Assembly: GCA_965197825.1 (NCBI GenBank)
Contig: CBDANW010000002.1
Span: 1,798,001-1,862,000 of the forward strand
DNA from: CBDANW01 sp965197825
Lineage (GTDB): Bacteria; Acidobacteriota; Vicinamibacteria; Marinacidobacterales; DATDRI01
DNA length: 64,000 nucleotides
Direction: 5' to 3'
Position numbers and translations under genes: made by a program. Under the pieces are notes generated by a model, which made no database searches, was not told where the DNA came from, and was given only the letters and a program-made list of their open reading frames with translations. Shown here in pieces: positions 43,637 to 52,656 of the stretch (position 1 is the stretch's first letter; each line of letters begins with the position of its first letter).

Positions 43637-45202
43637 TTAGTGGATGTAGCCCAGCGCCTCGAGCTGCTGGCGCGCCGCCGGATCGAGCGCCTCGAGCGCC
43701 TCTTCTTCTTCCGCGGTTCGATCGGCGTTGCGATCGGGATCCCTTGCCATCCACTCCCTGAGCAACGGCATGAGCTTGCCGACTTCACCGGGTAGCTGCT
43801 GGTAGAGGTTCTCGGTCTCTCCGGGATCGGACTCCAGATCATAGAGCTCGTAGATGTTCCCGTCCGGGTGGGGGATGAGGATGAGCTTCCATCGCTCGGT
43901 GCGGATCATGCGCCACTTGCCGCGGTTGCCTTCGTAGTAAACACGAGTCTGCTCTGGAAACAGCCGGCGGTAGGGTGCGCTTTCCGCAAAGGCTGGGAGG
44001 AACGGAAGCGTGCCACCCTCGACGAGGGGCGCGAGACTCACTCCTTCGATATCGCCTAAAGGGTCCACGCCCAGCAGCTCCAAGAACGTGGGCGCCAGAT
44101 CCACGAGCCGAACCTGCTGCTCCACTACGGCGCCGGCAGCGATGCGCCCCGGCATACGGATGACGAGCGGGACCTGCAGCATCTCGTCGTAAAGAGAAAA
44201 ATCGTGCGTGAAATAGAGACCGTGCTCGCCTAGGGCTTCGCCGTGGTCGCCGACGACCGCGACGAGAGTATCGTTGGTGAGCTCGAGCTCGTCGACCACT
44301 GCCAGGATGCGCCCCAAGTTGTCATCCGTGTAGACCAGTGAGCCGTCGTAGAGATCGCGAACCTCTTCCAGCGACTCCTCGGAGTACTGAGCTTGTCCGA
44401 AGAAGATTTCGCCTCGTGGCCGCCGCCGCAAGGCGAAATCCAGAAGCGCCGCGTTATCGGGGTAGTAACGCAAGACCAGATCCAGATAGGGACCACCGGA
44501 AAGGTCCGCGTACGGCGTGGGGAGAAACTCGTCGCCGAGATCCCTCTCCAACAACGACTTCAGGTGCTCGACCTGCGAGTCCTCCTGGTACTCGGGCGCG
44601 TAGAGCGTGGAGTAAGGGTAGCCGGGCGTGTAGGGGAGATGGGGATCGATGAAATGGATCCACAGAAAGAAAGGTTGGTCGCCGTTGGCGTGGAGCCAAT
44701 CGCTGGCGGCGAGAGACAGGCTGCGGGCATCGAGCCCGGCGGAGAACTTGTTGTTGTGGTACTCGTCGAAGCCCTGATCGAACGCTGACTTTCGCCTGAG
44801 CCAGCTGTGTCGTGTCATCGCGGCGGTTTTGTAGCCAGCAGCCGACAGCCGTTCGGCAATCGTGTCAACCTCCGGCGGCAGTGACGCGGGATGATTCCGG
44901 ACGCGATGAAGCGGGGGGGTGAGCCCGGTCATCACCGTCGCGATGGAGGGTAGCGTGAAAGGCGCTTGAGCTATGGCCTGCTCGAAGTTGACGCCCTGCC
45001 TCGCGAGGCGATCCAGATTGGGCGTCGTGAGACGCGGATACCCGTTGGCGTGCATGCGGTCGGCACGGAAGGTCTCGATGGTAATGAGCAGCAGATTGGG
45101 TCGACGCGGCGCCGCTATCTCGTCCGAGATCTCACAGCGGGCAGCGAAAAGAGCGATCAGTAGAACGAGGGAGAGGGAGGTGGTCGATCTGGAAACGGGC
45201 AT
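43637..45202 (-). CDS. Sulfatase-like hydrolase, putative lipoprotein
   Basis: A 521-residue member of the alkaline-phosphatase/sulfatase superfamily. The start PNLLLITIETFRADRM, the APFTLPSIATVMTG block and VVGDHGEALGEHG with RMPGRI are family landmarks. True sulfatases have a Cys or Ser matured to formylglycine at the first position of (C/S)xPxR; here it is Thr (about residue 83, TLPS), and the usual first Asp ligand is Glu (IET). A formylglycine sulfatase is therefore unlikely; phosphatase or phosphotransferase activity is possible. The N-terminal hydrophobic segment ends AARC (Cys 23), a weak lipobox. It is downstream of clpC. Confidence 0.75.
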   Translation of the reverse strand: MPVSRSTTSLSLVLLIALFAARCEISDEIAAPRRPNLLLITIETFRADRMHANGYPRLTTPNLDRLARQGVNFEQAIAQAPFTLPSIATVMTGLTPPLHRVRNHPASLPPEVDTIAERLSAAGYKTAAMTRHSWLRRKSAFDQGFDEYHNNKFSAGLDARSLSLAASDWLHANGDQPFFLWIHFIDPHLPYTPGYPYSTLYAPEYQEDSQVEHLKSLLERDLGDEFLPTPYADLSGGPYLDLVLRYYPDNAALLDFALRRRPRGEIFFGQAQYSEESLEEVRDLYDGSLVYTDDNLGRILAVVDELELTNDTLVAVVGDHGEALGEHGLYFTHDFSLYDEMLQVPLVIRMPGRIAAGAVVEQQVRLVDLAPTFLELLGVDPLGDIEGVSLAPLVEGGTLPFLPAFAESAPYRRLFPEQTRVYYEGNRGKWRMIRTERWKLILIPHPDGNIYELYDLESDPGETENLYQQLPGEVGKLMPLLREWMARDPDRNADRTAEEEEALEALDPAARQQLEALGYIH

Positions 45203-45235
45203 CGCTACATCGCTTCAGGGGGCGGGTTGGTCGCG

Positions 45236-47758
45236 TTAGTCGGCTTGCGCCTTGCCGGAGCTGGGGACGGAGTCGATCGAATGTAAGGCGAGCTCCGTGG
45301 CTGCCCGTTGGAAGACGATCTTGCCATCGACCAGATTCACGCGAACGGTGTCCCCCTTGAAGAACTCGCCACCGATGAGCTTCTGGGCCAGCACGTTTTC
45401 TATCTGGAGCTCCACTTCGCGTTTCAGCGGCCGGGCTCCGAAGAGCGGGTCGAAGCCATCCTTAGCCAGCTTCTGCTTGACCGCGGGAGAAACCTGGATG
45501 AGAAGACCTTGTTCCGCGAGGCGATTCTCCAGATCAACCAGCACCAGCTCTACGATCTGGCGAATATGTTCCTCATCGAGCTGGTGGAAGACGATGAGGT
45601 CGTCGATTCGGTTGAGGAGCTCTGGCTTGAAGACCTTCTTTACCTCGCGCATCACCCGCTTCTTGATTTCCTCGTACTTGACCGATGGAACAGGATTCGC
45701 GAAGCCGATACCGGTGTACTCGCGCGTAATGTCTTCGCTGCCGATATTGGAGGTGCCGATGATGATGGTGTTGAAGAAGCTCACCGTGCGTCCCTGCGCA
45801 TCGGTAAGCCGGCCGTCGTCCAGAATCTGCAGCAACAGATTGAAGACGTCGGGGTGCGCCTTCTCTATTTCATCGAGTAGCAGCACGCTATAGGGGTTGC
45901 GGCGCACCTTTTCGGTCAGCTGGCCGCCTTCCCCGTACCCGACGTAGCCGGGTGGCGACCCGATGAGCTTGGATACAGAGTGTCTCTCCATGTACTCGCT
46001 CATATCCATTCGAATCAGCCGTTCCTCGTCGTCGAGGAGGAACTCGGCGAGCGCCTTGGCCAGCTCGGTCTTTCCGACCCCGGTCGGTCCAAGAAAGATG
46101 AAGGATCCAATGGGTCGCGAGTCTCCCTTGAGGCCCGCTCGATTCCGTCGTATGGCATTGGAAACGGCTTGCACCGCGTTCTCCTGCCCGATGATGCGGC
46201 GGTGGATGTTGTCCTCCATCCGCGTGAGCTTCACGGCTTCGGATTCCAGCATGCGCGTGAGCGGGATACCGGTCCAGCCCGCGACGACGCCAGCGATGTC
46301 CTCGCGGGTGACGGTGGAGTCCTGCGGGCTACGCGACTCCCGCCAGGCCGTGATCTTTTCCTTGAGATCTTTGTCGATGCGGATGATGCTGTGCCGGGCC
46401 ATGGCGGCACGCTCGTAGTCCCTTTCGTTGTAGGCGTCGCGTTGTTCTGCGAAGAGTTTCTCACGGTCCCGCTTGAGCCCGCGGATCTCTGGGGGCGCGT
46501 AGACTAGCTCCAAGTGCTTGCGTGAGCCGGCTTCGTCCATGAGGTCTAAGGCCTTGTCGGGCAAGAACCGATCGGTAATGTAGCGTTCCGAGAGCTTGGC
46601 AGCGGACATCAAGGACTCGTCGGTGAATTTCACATCATGGTGAAGCTCGTAGCGCCTCTGTAATCCTTTCAGGATCTGATAGGTCTCTTCCGCATTGGGC
46701 TCGGTGATGAGAACGCTCTGGAAGCGACGCTCGAGCGCCTTGTCCTTCTCGATATGCTTTTTGTAGTCCTCGAGGGTCGTGGCGCCAATACAGCGCAACT
46801 GGCCACGCGCGAGGGCGCTCTTCAACATGTTGGAGGCGTCCAAACCTCCTTCTACGTTTCCCGCACCGACCACGGTGTGAAGCTCGTCGATGAAGAGGAT
46901 GACCTGTCCGGCGGCGGCAAGCACCTCGTCCTTGATAGTCTTGAGACGCTCCTCGAACTCGCCGCGAAACTTGGATCCGGCCACCACCTCGCTCATTTCC
47001 AACATCAAGACGCGCTTGTTGAGAAGCGTCTCGGGAACTTCGGCGTCCACGATGCGTTGCGCCAAGCCTTCCACGATAACCGTCTTGCCGACACCTGGCT
47101 CGCCGATCAACACCGGATTGTTCTTCTTGCGTCGCGAGAGAATCTGAATGACGCGGCGAATCTCGTCTTCCCGACCCACGACCGGATCCAGCTCGCCCTT
47201 ACGTGCGAGCTCGGTGAGATCGGAGGTGTATTTCTGTAGGGTCTCGAACTTGCTATCGGCGCTTCGCCGATCGTCGACGGTACGGCCCCCGCGCATCCGC
47301 TGGACGGCTTCCTTGGTGCTATCGGCGCGAAAACCTAGTTCGCGGAGAATGCGTGCGGGGAGACCAGCGGGCTCGCGATGGAGTGCCAGGAACATCGCAC
47401 CGACGCCGATGAAGCGGTCGCCGAGATTGTCGGCCTCCGTTTTGGCCATGCGCAGGAGCTCGGCTGTCTGGGAGGAGATCAGAATCTGTACTGCACCCTC
47501 GCGGTTGATCTTGGTCTTGTGCCGCTGCGCGGCGTAGACGAGGTCGAGGATGGAGTTCTTGGTCTCCACCGGATCGCGCCCGAGATCCTTGAACAGGCGA
47601 AGGATTTCGGAGTCGTCTTGTTCGAGGAGCCCAATCAGAACGAACTCGGGCGAGAGCTCGTTCTGTTTGAGATTGACGAGCTCCATCGAGCCGATGTTGA
47701 TGGCCTCTACCACCCGCTCCGTGCAGTGTCGGAACAGGACGTTGTTCATCGCTTCCAT
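45236..47758 (-). CDS. clpC: ClpC/ClpB-type AAA+ unfoldase
   Basis: A 840-residue Hsp100 chaperone. An N-terminal Clp repeat domain (FRHCTERVVEAINIG) is followed by D1 with LIGEPGVGKTVIVEGLAQ and the family signature DELHTVVGAGNVEGG, a short middle region with a UVR-like segment (FAEQRDAYNERDYERAA), and D2 with FLGPTGVGKTELAKALA, GSPPGYVGYGEGG and LDEIEKAHPDVFNLLLQ. The short middle region fits ClpC, a partner of the ClpP protease, better than the ClpB disaggregase. The start at ATG 47758 is chosen because the -10 box lies only six bases upstream; see promoter. No ribosome-binding site is visible. Confidence 0.92.
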   Translation of the reverse strand: MEAMNNVLFRHCTERVVEAINIGSMELVNLKQNELSPEFVLIGLLEQDDSEILRLFKDLGRDPVETKNSILDLVYAAQRHKTKINREGAVQILISSQTAELLRMAKTEADNLGDRFIGVGAMFLALHREPAGLPARILRELGFRADSTKEAVQRMRGGRTVDDRRSADSKFETLQKYTSDLTELARKGELDPVVGREDEIRRVIQILSRRKKNNPVLIGEPGVGKTVIVEGLAQRIVDAEVPETLLNKRVLMLEMSEVVAGSKFRGEFEERLKTIKDEVLAAAGQVILFIDELHTVVGAGNVEGGLDASNMLKSALARGQLRCIGATTLEDYKKHIEKDKALERRFQSVLITEPNAEETYQILKGLQRRYELHHDVKFTDESLMSAAKLSERYITDRFLPDKALDLMDEAGSRKHLELVYAPPEIRGLKRDREKLFAEQRDAYNERDYERAAMARHSIIRIDKDLKEKITAWRESRSPQDSTVTREDIAGVVAGWTGIPLTRMLESEAVKLTRMEDNIHRRIIGQENAVQAVSNAIRRNRAGLKGDSRPIGSFIFLGPTGVGKTELAKALAEFLLDDEERLIRMDMSEYMERHSVSKLIGSPPGYVGYGEGGQLTEKVRRNPYSVLLLDEIEKAHPDVFNLLLQILDDGRLTDAQGRTVSFFNTIIIGTSNIGSEDITREYTGIGFANPVPSVKYEEIKKRVMREVKKVFKPELLNRIDDLIVFHQLDEEHIRQIVELVLVDLENRLAEQGLLIQVSPAVKQKLAKDGFDPLFGARPLKREVELQIENVLAQKLIGGEFFKGDTVRVNLVDGKIVFQRAATELALHSIDSVPSSGKAQAD

Positions 47759-47764
47759 GTGCAG

Positions 47765-47793
47765 ATAATAGCATGTAGCCCAGGGACGGCCAA
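47765..47793 (-). promoter_or_regulatory. Promoter of clpC, possibly giving leaderless mRNA
   Basis: TTGGCC (47788-47793) and TATTAT (47765-47770) on the minus strand are 17 bp apart. The -10 box ends six bases before the clpC ATG, so transcription would start at about the A of the ATG. Confidence 0.55.
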
Positions 47794-47820
47794 CCCGAGG
47801 GGCCACAAATCACTGGAGAG

Positions 47821-47829
47821 TGTTATAAT
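47821..47829 (+). promoter_or_regulatory. Extended -10 promoter of the GT4 glycosyltransferase gene
   Basis: TGTTATAAT has a perfect TATAAT with an extended TGn, 21 bp before the start codon at 47851. No good -35 box is present. It is divergent from the clpC promoter. Confidence 0.5.
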
Positions 47830-47850
47830 TAGCGGCGCAGACCACCTGCC

Positions 47851-49086
47851 GTGAGAATCCTCGTCTTGACCTCTTCGTACCCCAAGTACCCCGGAGACAC
47901 GACCGCTCCCTTCATTCAGTCCATCACTCAGGAGCTGGCGTCCAGGGGGCACGAGCTCACCGTCGTGCTTCCCGCGCGGCCCGATCTCAGTCCCGCACCG
48001 GCGCCGGGTGTCTCGTTCGAGCCGTTCCGCTATGCGCCTACCGAACGACTGGCCGTCTTCGGCTATGCCGAGGCCTTGCGGGGCGACGTCGCGGTTCGAC
48101 CGTCGACCTACCTCATTTCTCCCCTCGCGGTCGCATCGGGCATCGGGAAGACGGTGGCCGCGGTACGTCGCGGCGGATTCGACCTTCTTCATGCCCACTG
48201 GGTCGTGCCCAACGGTGCCATGGCGTTGCCTGCAGCGCACTTTGGGGAGCTGCCTCTGGTGGTGAGCCTGCACGGCTCGGACGTATTTCTCTCCGAGAAG
48301 AAGGCGTTGTTCGCGCGGGCGGCGCGGCTGGCCTTTCGCCGAGCCGGCGGGGTCACGGCTTGCAGTGACGATCTCGCCGAACGTAGCCTAGCGCTCGGCG
48401 CGTCACCTCGCCCGGTTGTCATTCCCTATGGGGTCGATGCGGATTCGTTCCGACCGGCGCGGGAAGACGTGTCTCGGCTTCGCGAACGACTGGGGCTCGC
48501 CGAGAGCCAGCCGATGGTGTTGGCGGTGGGAAGATTGGTCCACAAGAAAGGATTCGAGATCCTGGTCGTGGCTATTCCTCGATTGGTCGTACGCCATCCC
48601 GATCTGAAGGTCGTCATCGCGGGCGGGGGTGACCTCGCGGCAGAGTTGGCCGCGCAGGCCGACCACGCCGGCGTTCGAGACCATCTGCTGCTGGTGGGCA
48701 ATGTCTCCCGTCGGGAGCTGCCCGCCTACTATGGCGCCGCCACGGTCACCGCGGTGCCGTCTATCCACGACGACGCCGGCAATGTCGATGGGCTTCCCAA
48801 CGTCATGCTCGAAGCGTTGGCATCGGGTTCGGCCATCGTCGCGAGCGCCGTCGCCGGAATCCCGCAAGCGGTGAGCGATCGGAAGGAAGCGCTGCTGGTT
48901 CCCGAACGTGATCCGAAAGCCCTGGCGGAAGCGATCCTCGAGCTTCTCGGTAGCCGGGACACGAGGGAGTCTTTGGGAAGGAGCGCGCGGGAAAGAGCGC
49001 GGTCCGCATTCAGTTGGAGCCGGGTGGGAGACCAATTCGAAGATGTCTTTCGGACCGTCACGCGACCTAGCGGCGCGACGACTTAA
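47851..49086 (+). CDS. Family 4 glycosyltransferase
   Basis: GT-B glycosyltransferase (411 residues) of the GT4 group. The N-terminal domain begins MRILVLTSSYPKYPGDTTAPF and has LLHAHWVVPNGAMALPA and LVVSLHGSDVF. The C-terminal nucleotide-sugar site includes AVGRLVHKKGFEILV and the E-x7-E motif region GLPNVMLEALASGSAIVASA (about residues 311-330). It likely adds a sugar during lipopolysaccharide or capsule assembly. The GTG start overlaps no upstream gene. It overlaps the following GT9 gene by 44 bp. Confidence 0.85.
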   Translation: MRILVLTSSYPKYPGDTTAPFIQSITQELASRGHELTVVLPARPDLSPAPAPGVSFEPFRYAPTERLAVFGYAEALRGDVAVRPSTYLISPLAVASGIGKTVAAVRRGGFDLLHAHWVVPNGAMALPAAHFGELPLVVSLHGSDVFLSEKKALFARAARLAFRRAGGVTACSDDLAERSLALGASPRPVVIPYGVDADSFRPAREDVSRLRERLGLAESQPMVLAVGRLVHKKGFEILVVAIPRLVVRHPDLKVVIAGGGDLAAELAAQADHAGVRDHLLLVGNVSRRELPAYYGAATVTAVPSIHDDAGNVDGLPNVMLEALASGSAIVASAVAGIPQAVSDRKEALLVPERDPKALAEAILELLGSRDTRESLGRSARERARSAFSWSRVGDQFEDVFRTVTRPSGATT

Positions 49087-50305
49087 GTTCGGCGGTCCCC
49101 GTATCTATGACCGCCGCGAACGCTGGGCGCTCGCCGGGTTCGATCTCGCGCTCCGCCTCGCCACGCCGCTCGTGGGTCTTGCGCCCTCTCGGTCGACTTC
49201 TTTCGAAGTAGGTTCGGTCCGTCGCATCCTCGCCGTGCGCTTGGATCGGCTGGGCGATCTATTAATGACGTTGCCCGCCCTTGCGGAGCTCCGGCGGCTC
49301 GCTCCGGATGCCGAGATCGAGCTCGCGGTGGGAAGCTGGAACGAGGAGATCGCCAGGGGACTTCCGTTCGTGGATCGGGTGCGGATCGTCGACGCTCCCT
49401 GGGCGGCCTGGGGCAGGCTCGCCAGCTGGGCCAGTTGGGCCGGTTGGGATCGCACCGCGCGAGCCATGCGAGACGGGGAGACACCCGATCTGGCCATCGA
49501 CTTCCAAGGAGACGTGCGCGCGATCTTGCTCATTGCGCGGACCGGTGCCGCCCTTCGCGCCGGCTACGGCGATACCGGTGGCGGTCATCTGTTGACGCAC
49601 GTGGGCTTTTGGGACGAAGCCACGAGTTGGTATCGTCAGAACGTCGAGCTATTGGGAACCATTTTTCCGGGCAAGCCGCTTCCAAACAAGATCGAGCCCT
49701 ACAACTTTCTTCTTCCGGAAGATCGCAGCGTCGGACAAGACGTTCTCAAGCGTCTCGGTTTGAGCGAGGCACGGCGCCCCTTCCTCGGCATTCACCCTAG
49801 CGCCGGACGCGCGATCAAGCAATGGGAGGTAGATAAGTTTGCCGCACTCGCCGATCGGCTCGTCGAGGCGACTTCGGGTGCGGTGATTCTCACCGGCGCG
49901 TCCTCCGATCGAGAGCTGGTGGAACACGTGGCCATGCGTTGCAAGACGGTGCCGCAAATCCTGATCGGGGGGGTCGGACTTCGTGGCTTCGCGGCGCTTC
50001 TCGAGCGACTCGATCTATTCGTGAGCGGAGACACCGGCCCGATGCATCTGGCGGATGCCGTGGCTTGCCCGGGAGTCGCGCTTTTCGGCCCTTCGGATCC
50101 CCGCCGCTACCGGCCGCAAAGCAGCGAATACAGAACGGTCGTTCGAAATCCCGTCTACTGCTCGCCCTGCAACATGATCCGAAAGCCTCCCCGCGAATGC
50201 GCTCGTTTGGAGGCTCCGGAGTGTGTGTCGACGATCACGGTCGATCAGGTGGTTCAGGCGGCGCTTCGTCGGTTGGAGTCGGCGCGCGCGCGATCAACTT
50301 CTTGA
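49043..50305 (+). CDS. Family 9 (heptosyltransferase-like) glycosyltransferase
   Basis: GT9 enzyme (420 residues). The family start RILAVRLDRLGDLLMTLPAL is preceded by about 55 extra residues. Later blocks are IHPSAGRAIKQWEVDKFAAL, ILTGASSDRELV and the C-terminal VSGDTGPMHLADAVACPGVALFG with DPRRYRPQS. A C-terminal Cys-rich tail (CSPCNMIRKPPREC) also occurs in some relatives. Such enzymes transfer heptose or related sugars from ADP/NDP donors to lipid A core. A Trp-rich stretch WAAWGRLASWASWAGW in the N-terminal half is encoded by 9-bp repeats. Its 3' end overlaps the wzx gene on the other strand. Confidence 0.85.
   Translation: MSFGPSRDLAARRLKFGGPRIYDRRERWALAGFDLALRLATPLVGLAPSRSTSFEVGSVRRILAVRLDRLGDLLMTLPALAELRRLAPDAEIELAVGSWNEEIARGLPFVDRVRIVDAPWAAWGRLASWASWAGWDRTARAMRDGETPDLAIDFQGDVRAILLIARTGAALRAGYGDTGGGHLLTHVGFWDEATSWYRQNVELLGTIFPGKPLPNKIEPYNFLLPEDRSVGQDVLKRLGLSEARRPFLGIHPSAGRAIKQWEVDKFAALADRLVEATSGAVILTGASSDRELVEHVAMRCKTVPQILIGGVGLRGFAALLERLDLFVSGDTGPMHLADAVACPGVALFGPSDPRRYRPQSSEYRTVVRNPVYCSPCNMIRKPPRECARLEAPECVSTITVDQVVQAALRRLESARARSTS
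49399..49452 (+). repeat. Degenerate 9-bp repeats encoding a Trp-rich segment
   Basis: Six consecutive 9-mers (for example CTGGGCCAG, TTGGGCCGG) make the WAA-WGR-LAS-WAS-WAG-WDR pattern of the GT9 protein. The reading frame is kept because the unit is three codons. Confidence 0.7.
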
Positions 50306-51719
50306 GCGTTTCAATCTCGCCTTTGCGGAAGAAACCGAAGAGGAGCAGCGCCGCAGGGTAAAAGGCAAGCACGCCTATCTTGATCAGCACGGAGGACAGA
50401 GAAGGCTCTCCCGCCGCGCGGGACGCTGCGAAGGCGACCCCGCCCGCGAGGGCGATGACGCCGATGCGCGTCCACTCGAAAGGGATGGGGTAGTGGCGGT
50501 TGGCGAAGCGGTATCCGAGGGCGGCCATCACCACGTAGCCACCGACCGTGGCCCAAGCGGCCCCCATCATCCCGAGCCGCGGGATGAGCGTGAAGTTCAG
50601 GGTGATGTTCACGAAGGCCGCCGCCAACGTAAGGACGGGATAGTAGTAAGTTTTCTTGCTGATTCCGATCCCGATCGACGTAAGCGTGAAGAGGCCCTGG
50701 ATCAAGTAGGCGAGCACGATGACCGGGATGACCGGGTAGGCGGCGTGGAAGGTGTCGGCCGTCATCAACACCAGTAGTTCTCGTCCGAGGACCGCGATCA
50801 ATAGTCCGGCTCCCACGAACACCGCGGCGACATACGTGGCGAGGCGCGCCAGAGTCTGGGCCGCATCGCGCTGGGTCAGCAACGAATAGACGAACGGGCT
50901 CCATGCGAGCTCGAACGCGGAGAGAAAGAACTTGATGCCCGTTCCGAACATGTAGCCCACGTGGTAGAGCCCGACTTCGGCGCGGGTCGTGAAGTGGTCG
51001 AGGATCTTGCGATCCGCCAGATTCAACGCCTGATAGGCGAGCCCATGGGGCACCTTTGGGAGTCCGAAACCCAGCGCTCCTTTGAGCATCTTCGTGGAGT
51101 AGCCGAGGCCGAGGTTTCGCGAGAGAGTCGGGAGAAGAGCGAGGACGAAGAACGAGGACGAGACGACATCCGACCACAGGACTCCTTCCACGCCCCAGCC
51201 GCGGACGACGAGAAGAACCTTGAGAGCCACATTGAGCGAATTGCGGAACACCGTTGCGGCGGTGAAGTAACCGGCCCGCTCCTCTATGCGGAAGAGATTC
51301 ATGGGAACGAAGGCGAATCCCATGAGAAGCGTGTCCGCGGTGACCAGAACGATCAGCTTGCTCTGGTCGCTTCCCAACAACAGGCGGCTGATGGGCTCGG
51401 CGAGGACTGTGCTCAAGGCGAAAAGGCCGATACCGATGACGCTTGCGGTCGCGAGGATCGTGGTGGTGAATACCTTTCGGTCGCGCTCGTTCCGCTGCTC
51501 GTAGTAGATGCGAAAGAAGGCGGTGTCCAGGCCCATGCGGAAGAGGATCTTGGCGGTGACGCCCAGGAGCAGAAGGATGCCGAGCGTGCCGTAGTCGGTG
51601 AGCGTCAGGTGGCGGGTGAGGGTGGGGAGGAGGAGGAAGTTGATGAGCGTGCCGAAGACATCGGCGGCCCCGTAGATCGCGGAGTGCCGAAAGAGTGTCT
51701 TGAGCTGGGCCAGCAGCAT
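50235..51719 (-). CDS. wzx: Wzx-type polysaccharide flippase
   Basis: A 494-residue integral membrane protein of the MATE-like/MVF superfamily (polysaccharide transporter). About 12-14 hydrophobic segments are readable, beginning HSAIYGAADVFGTLINFLLL and TLTDYGTLGILLLLGV; family-like features include DTAFFRIYYEQ and YSTKMLKGALGFGLPKVPHG. It is expected to flip a lipid-linked repeat unit across the inner membrane. It lies opposite to the surrounding glycosyltransferase genes. The acidic/proline-rich C-terminus (APTPTDEAPPEPPDRP) overlaps the GT9 gene. Confidence 0.82.
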   Translation of the reverse strand: MLLAQLKTLFRHSAIYGAADVFGTLINFLLLPTLTRHLTLTDYGTLGILLLLGVTAKILFRMGLDTAFFRIYYEQRNERDRKVFTTTILATASVIGIGLFALSTVLAEPISRLLLGSDQSKLIVLVTADTLLMGFAFVPMNLFRIEERAGYFTAATVFRNSLNVALKVLLVVRGWGVEGVLWSDVVSSSFFVLALLPTLSRNLGLGYSTKMLKGALGFGLPKVPHGLAYQALNLADRKILDHFTTRAEVGLYHVGYMFGTGIKFFLSAFELAWSPFVYSLLTQRDAAQTLARLATYVAAVFVGAGLLIAVLGRELLVLMTADTFHAAYPVIPVIVLAYLIQGLFTLTSIGIGISKKTYYYPVLTLAAAFVNITLNFTLIPRLGMMGAAWATVGGYVVMAALGYRFANRHYPIPFEWTRIGVIALAGGVAFAASRAAGEPSLSSVLIKIGVLAFYPAALLLFGFFRKGEIETLKKLIARAPTPTDEAPPEPPDRP

Positions 51720-51912
51720 CGGCCTATCTTATGCTGGAAGCGACAGATAAGGTGCGTGGCCAGGGTCGCCTCCGCCCCTCTCGCTGGCATCGCGCCCCGA
51801 TCTCATTTAACCTCAGTGCTTCGGGGCAAGCCCCTCGAAAAGGATGGTTGGCAATGACTTGTTCTTGCCCTACTTATGAGCTGAAGCCGGACGACGGTGG
51901 GAGGGAGTTCCC

Positions 51913-52656
51913 GTGAAGGTCTTGGGAGTCATCCCCGCCCGCGGGGGATCGAAGTCCATCCCGCGGAAGAATCTCGCTGACGTCAACGGGCGGCCGCTTT
52001 TGTCCTACATCATCGAGGCCGGACTCAGCGCGCGGAGGGTCGACCGATGCATCGTGTCCACCGACGACGAAGAGATCGCGGGGGTAGCAAAGGCAGAGGG
52101 GGCCGAGGTGCCTTTCGTGCGGCCTCCCGAGCTTGCCACCGATGAGGTGGGGCTGGTTCCCGTCGTGCGTCATGCCTTGCAAGAAATGGAGAGTCTGGGT
52201 TTCCGGGCGGACGTCGTCGTGTCGGTCCAGCCGACTTCGCCGTTTCTCGAGGGCAAGGACATCGACGACGCCATCGAAAAACTTGAGGCGACGGGGAGCG
52301 ACTCGGTAGCTTCCGTGCATGCCATCGACCACGAGCATCCATTCTGGGTCAAGAAGTTGGACGGCGACCGCGTGTTGCCCTTCAACGAGTACACGAACGA
52401 GTCGTTTCTTCAGCGGCAGGACCTGCCCGCGGCGTACATCTTCGACGGCGGCATCTTTGTCAGGCGTCGTCACCTGCTCGAACAGTGGAGCGGCAAGGAT
52501 TTCGGCATGGGCTCGGATGTGCGGGCGATCGTGTTGGGGGGCCACAAGTCCGTGCACATCGACGACCCAGAGCACTTGGAGCTGGTGAGATTCATGGCCC
52601 GACAAGCCAGACAAGCCCGACAGGCCCAACAGTCCTCGCAGACACGAAACTCATGA
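51913..52656 (+). CDS. neuA: Acylneuraminate cytidylyltransferase (NeuA family)
   Basis: CMP-nonulosonate synthetase (247 residues) that activates a sialic-acid-like sugar with CTP. The canonical start motif IPARGGSKSIPRKN is intact (residues 7-20), followed by STDDEEIAGVA, VVVSVQPTSPFLEGKDID and FDGGIFVRRR. The GTG start lies about 8 bp behind GGGAGG. The last residues ARQARQARQAQQSSQ are encoded by 9-bp repeats and are dispensable-looking. The next gene overlaps it by an ATGA. It begins the nonulosonic acid cluster. Confidence 0.88.
   Translation: MKVLGVIPARGGSKSIPRKNLADVNGRPLLSYIIEAGLSARRVDRCIVSTDDEEIAGVAKAEGAEVPFVRPPELATDEVGLVPVVRHALQEMESLGFRADVVVSVQPTSPFLEGKDIDDAIEKLEATGSDSVASVHAIDHEHPFWVKKLDGDRVLPFNEYTNESFLQRQDLPAAYIFDGGIFVRRRHLLEQWSGKDFGMGSDVRAIVLGGHKSVHIDDPEHLELVRFMARQARQARQAQQSSQTRNS
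52601..52636 (+). repeat. 9-bp tandem repeat at the 3' end of neuA
   Basis: Units GACAAGCCA, GACAAGCCC, GACAGGCCC and AACAGTCCT. They code for the ARQ/QARQ tail of the cytidylyltransferase. Confidence 0.7.
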
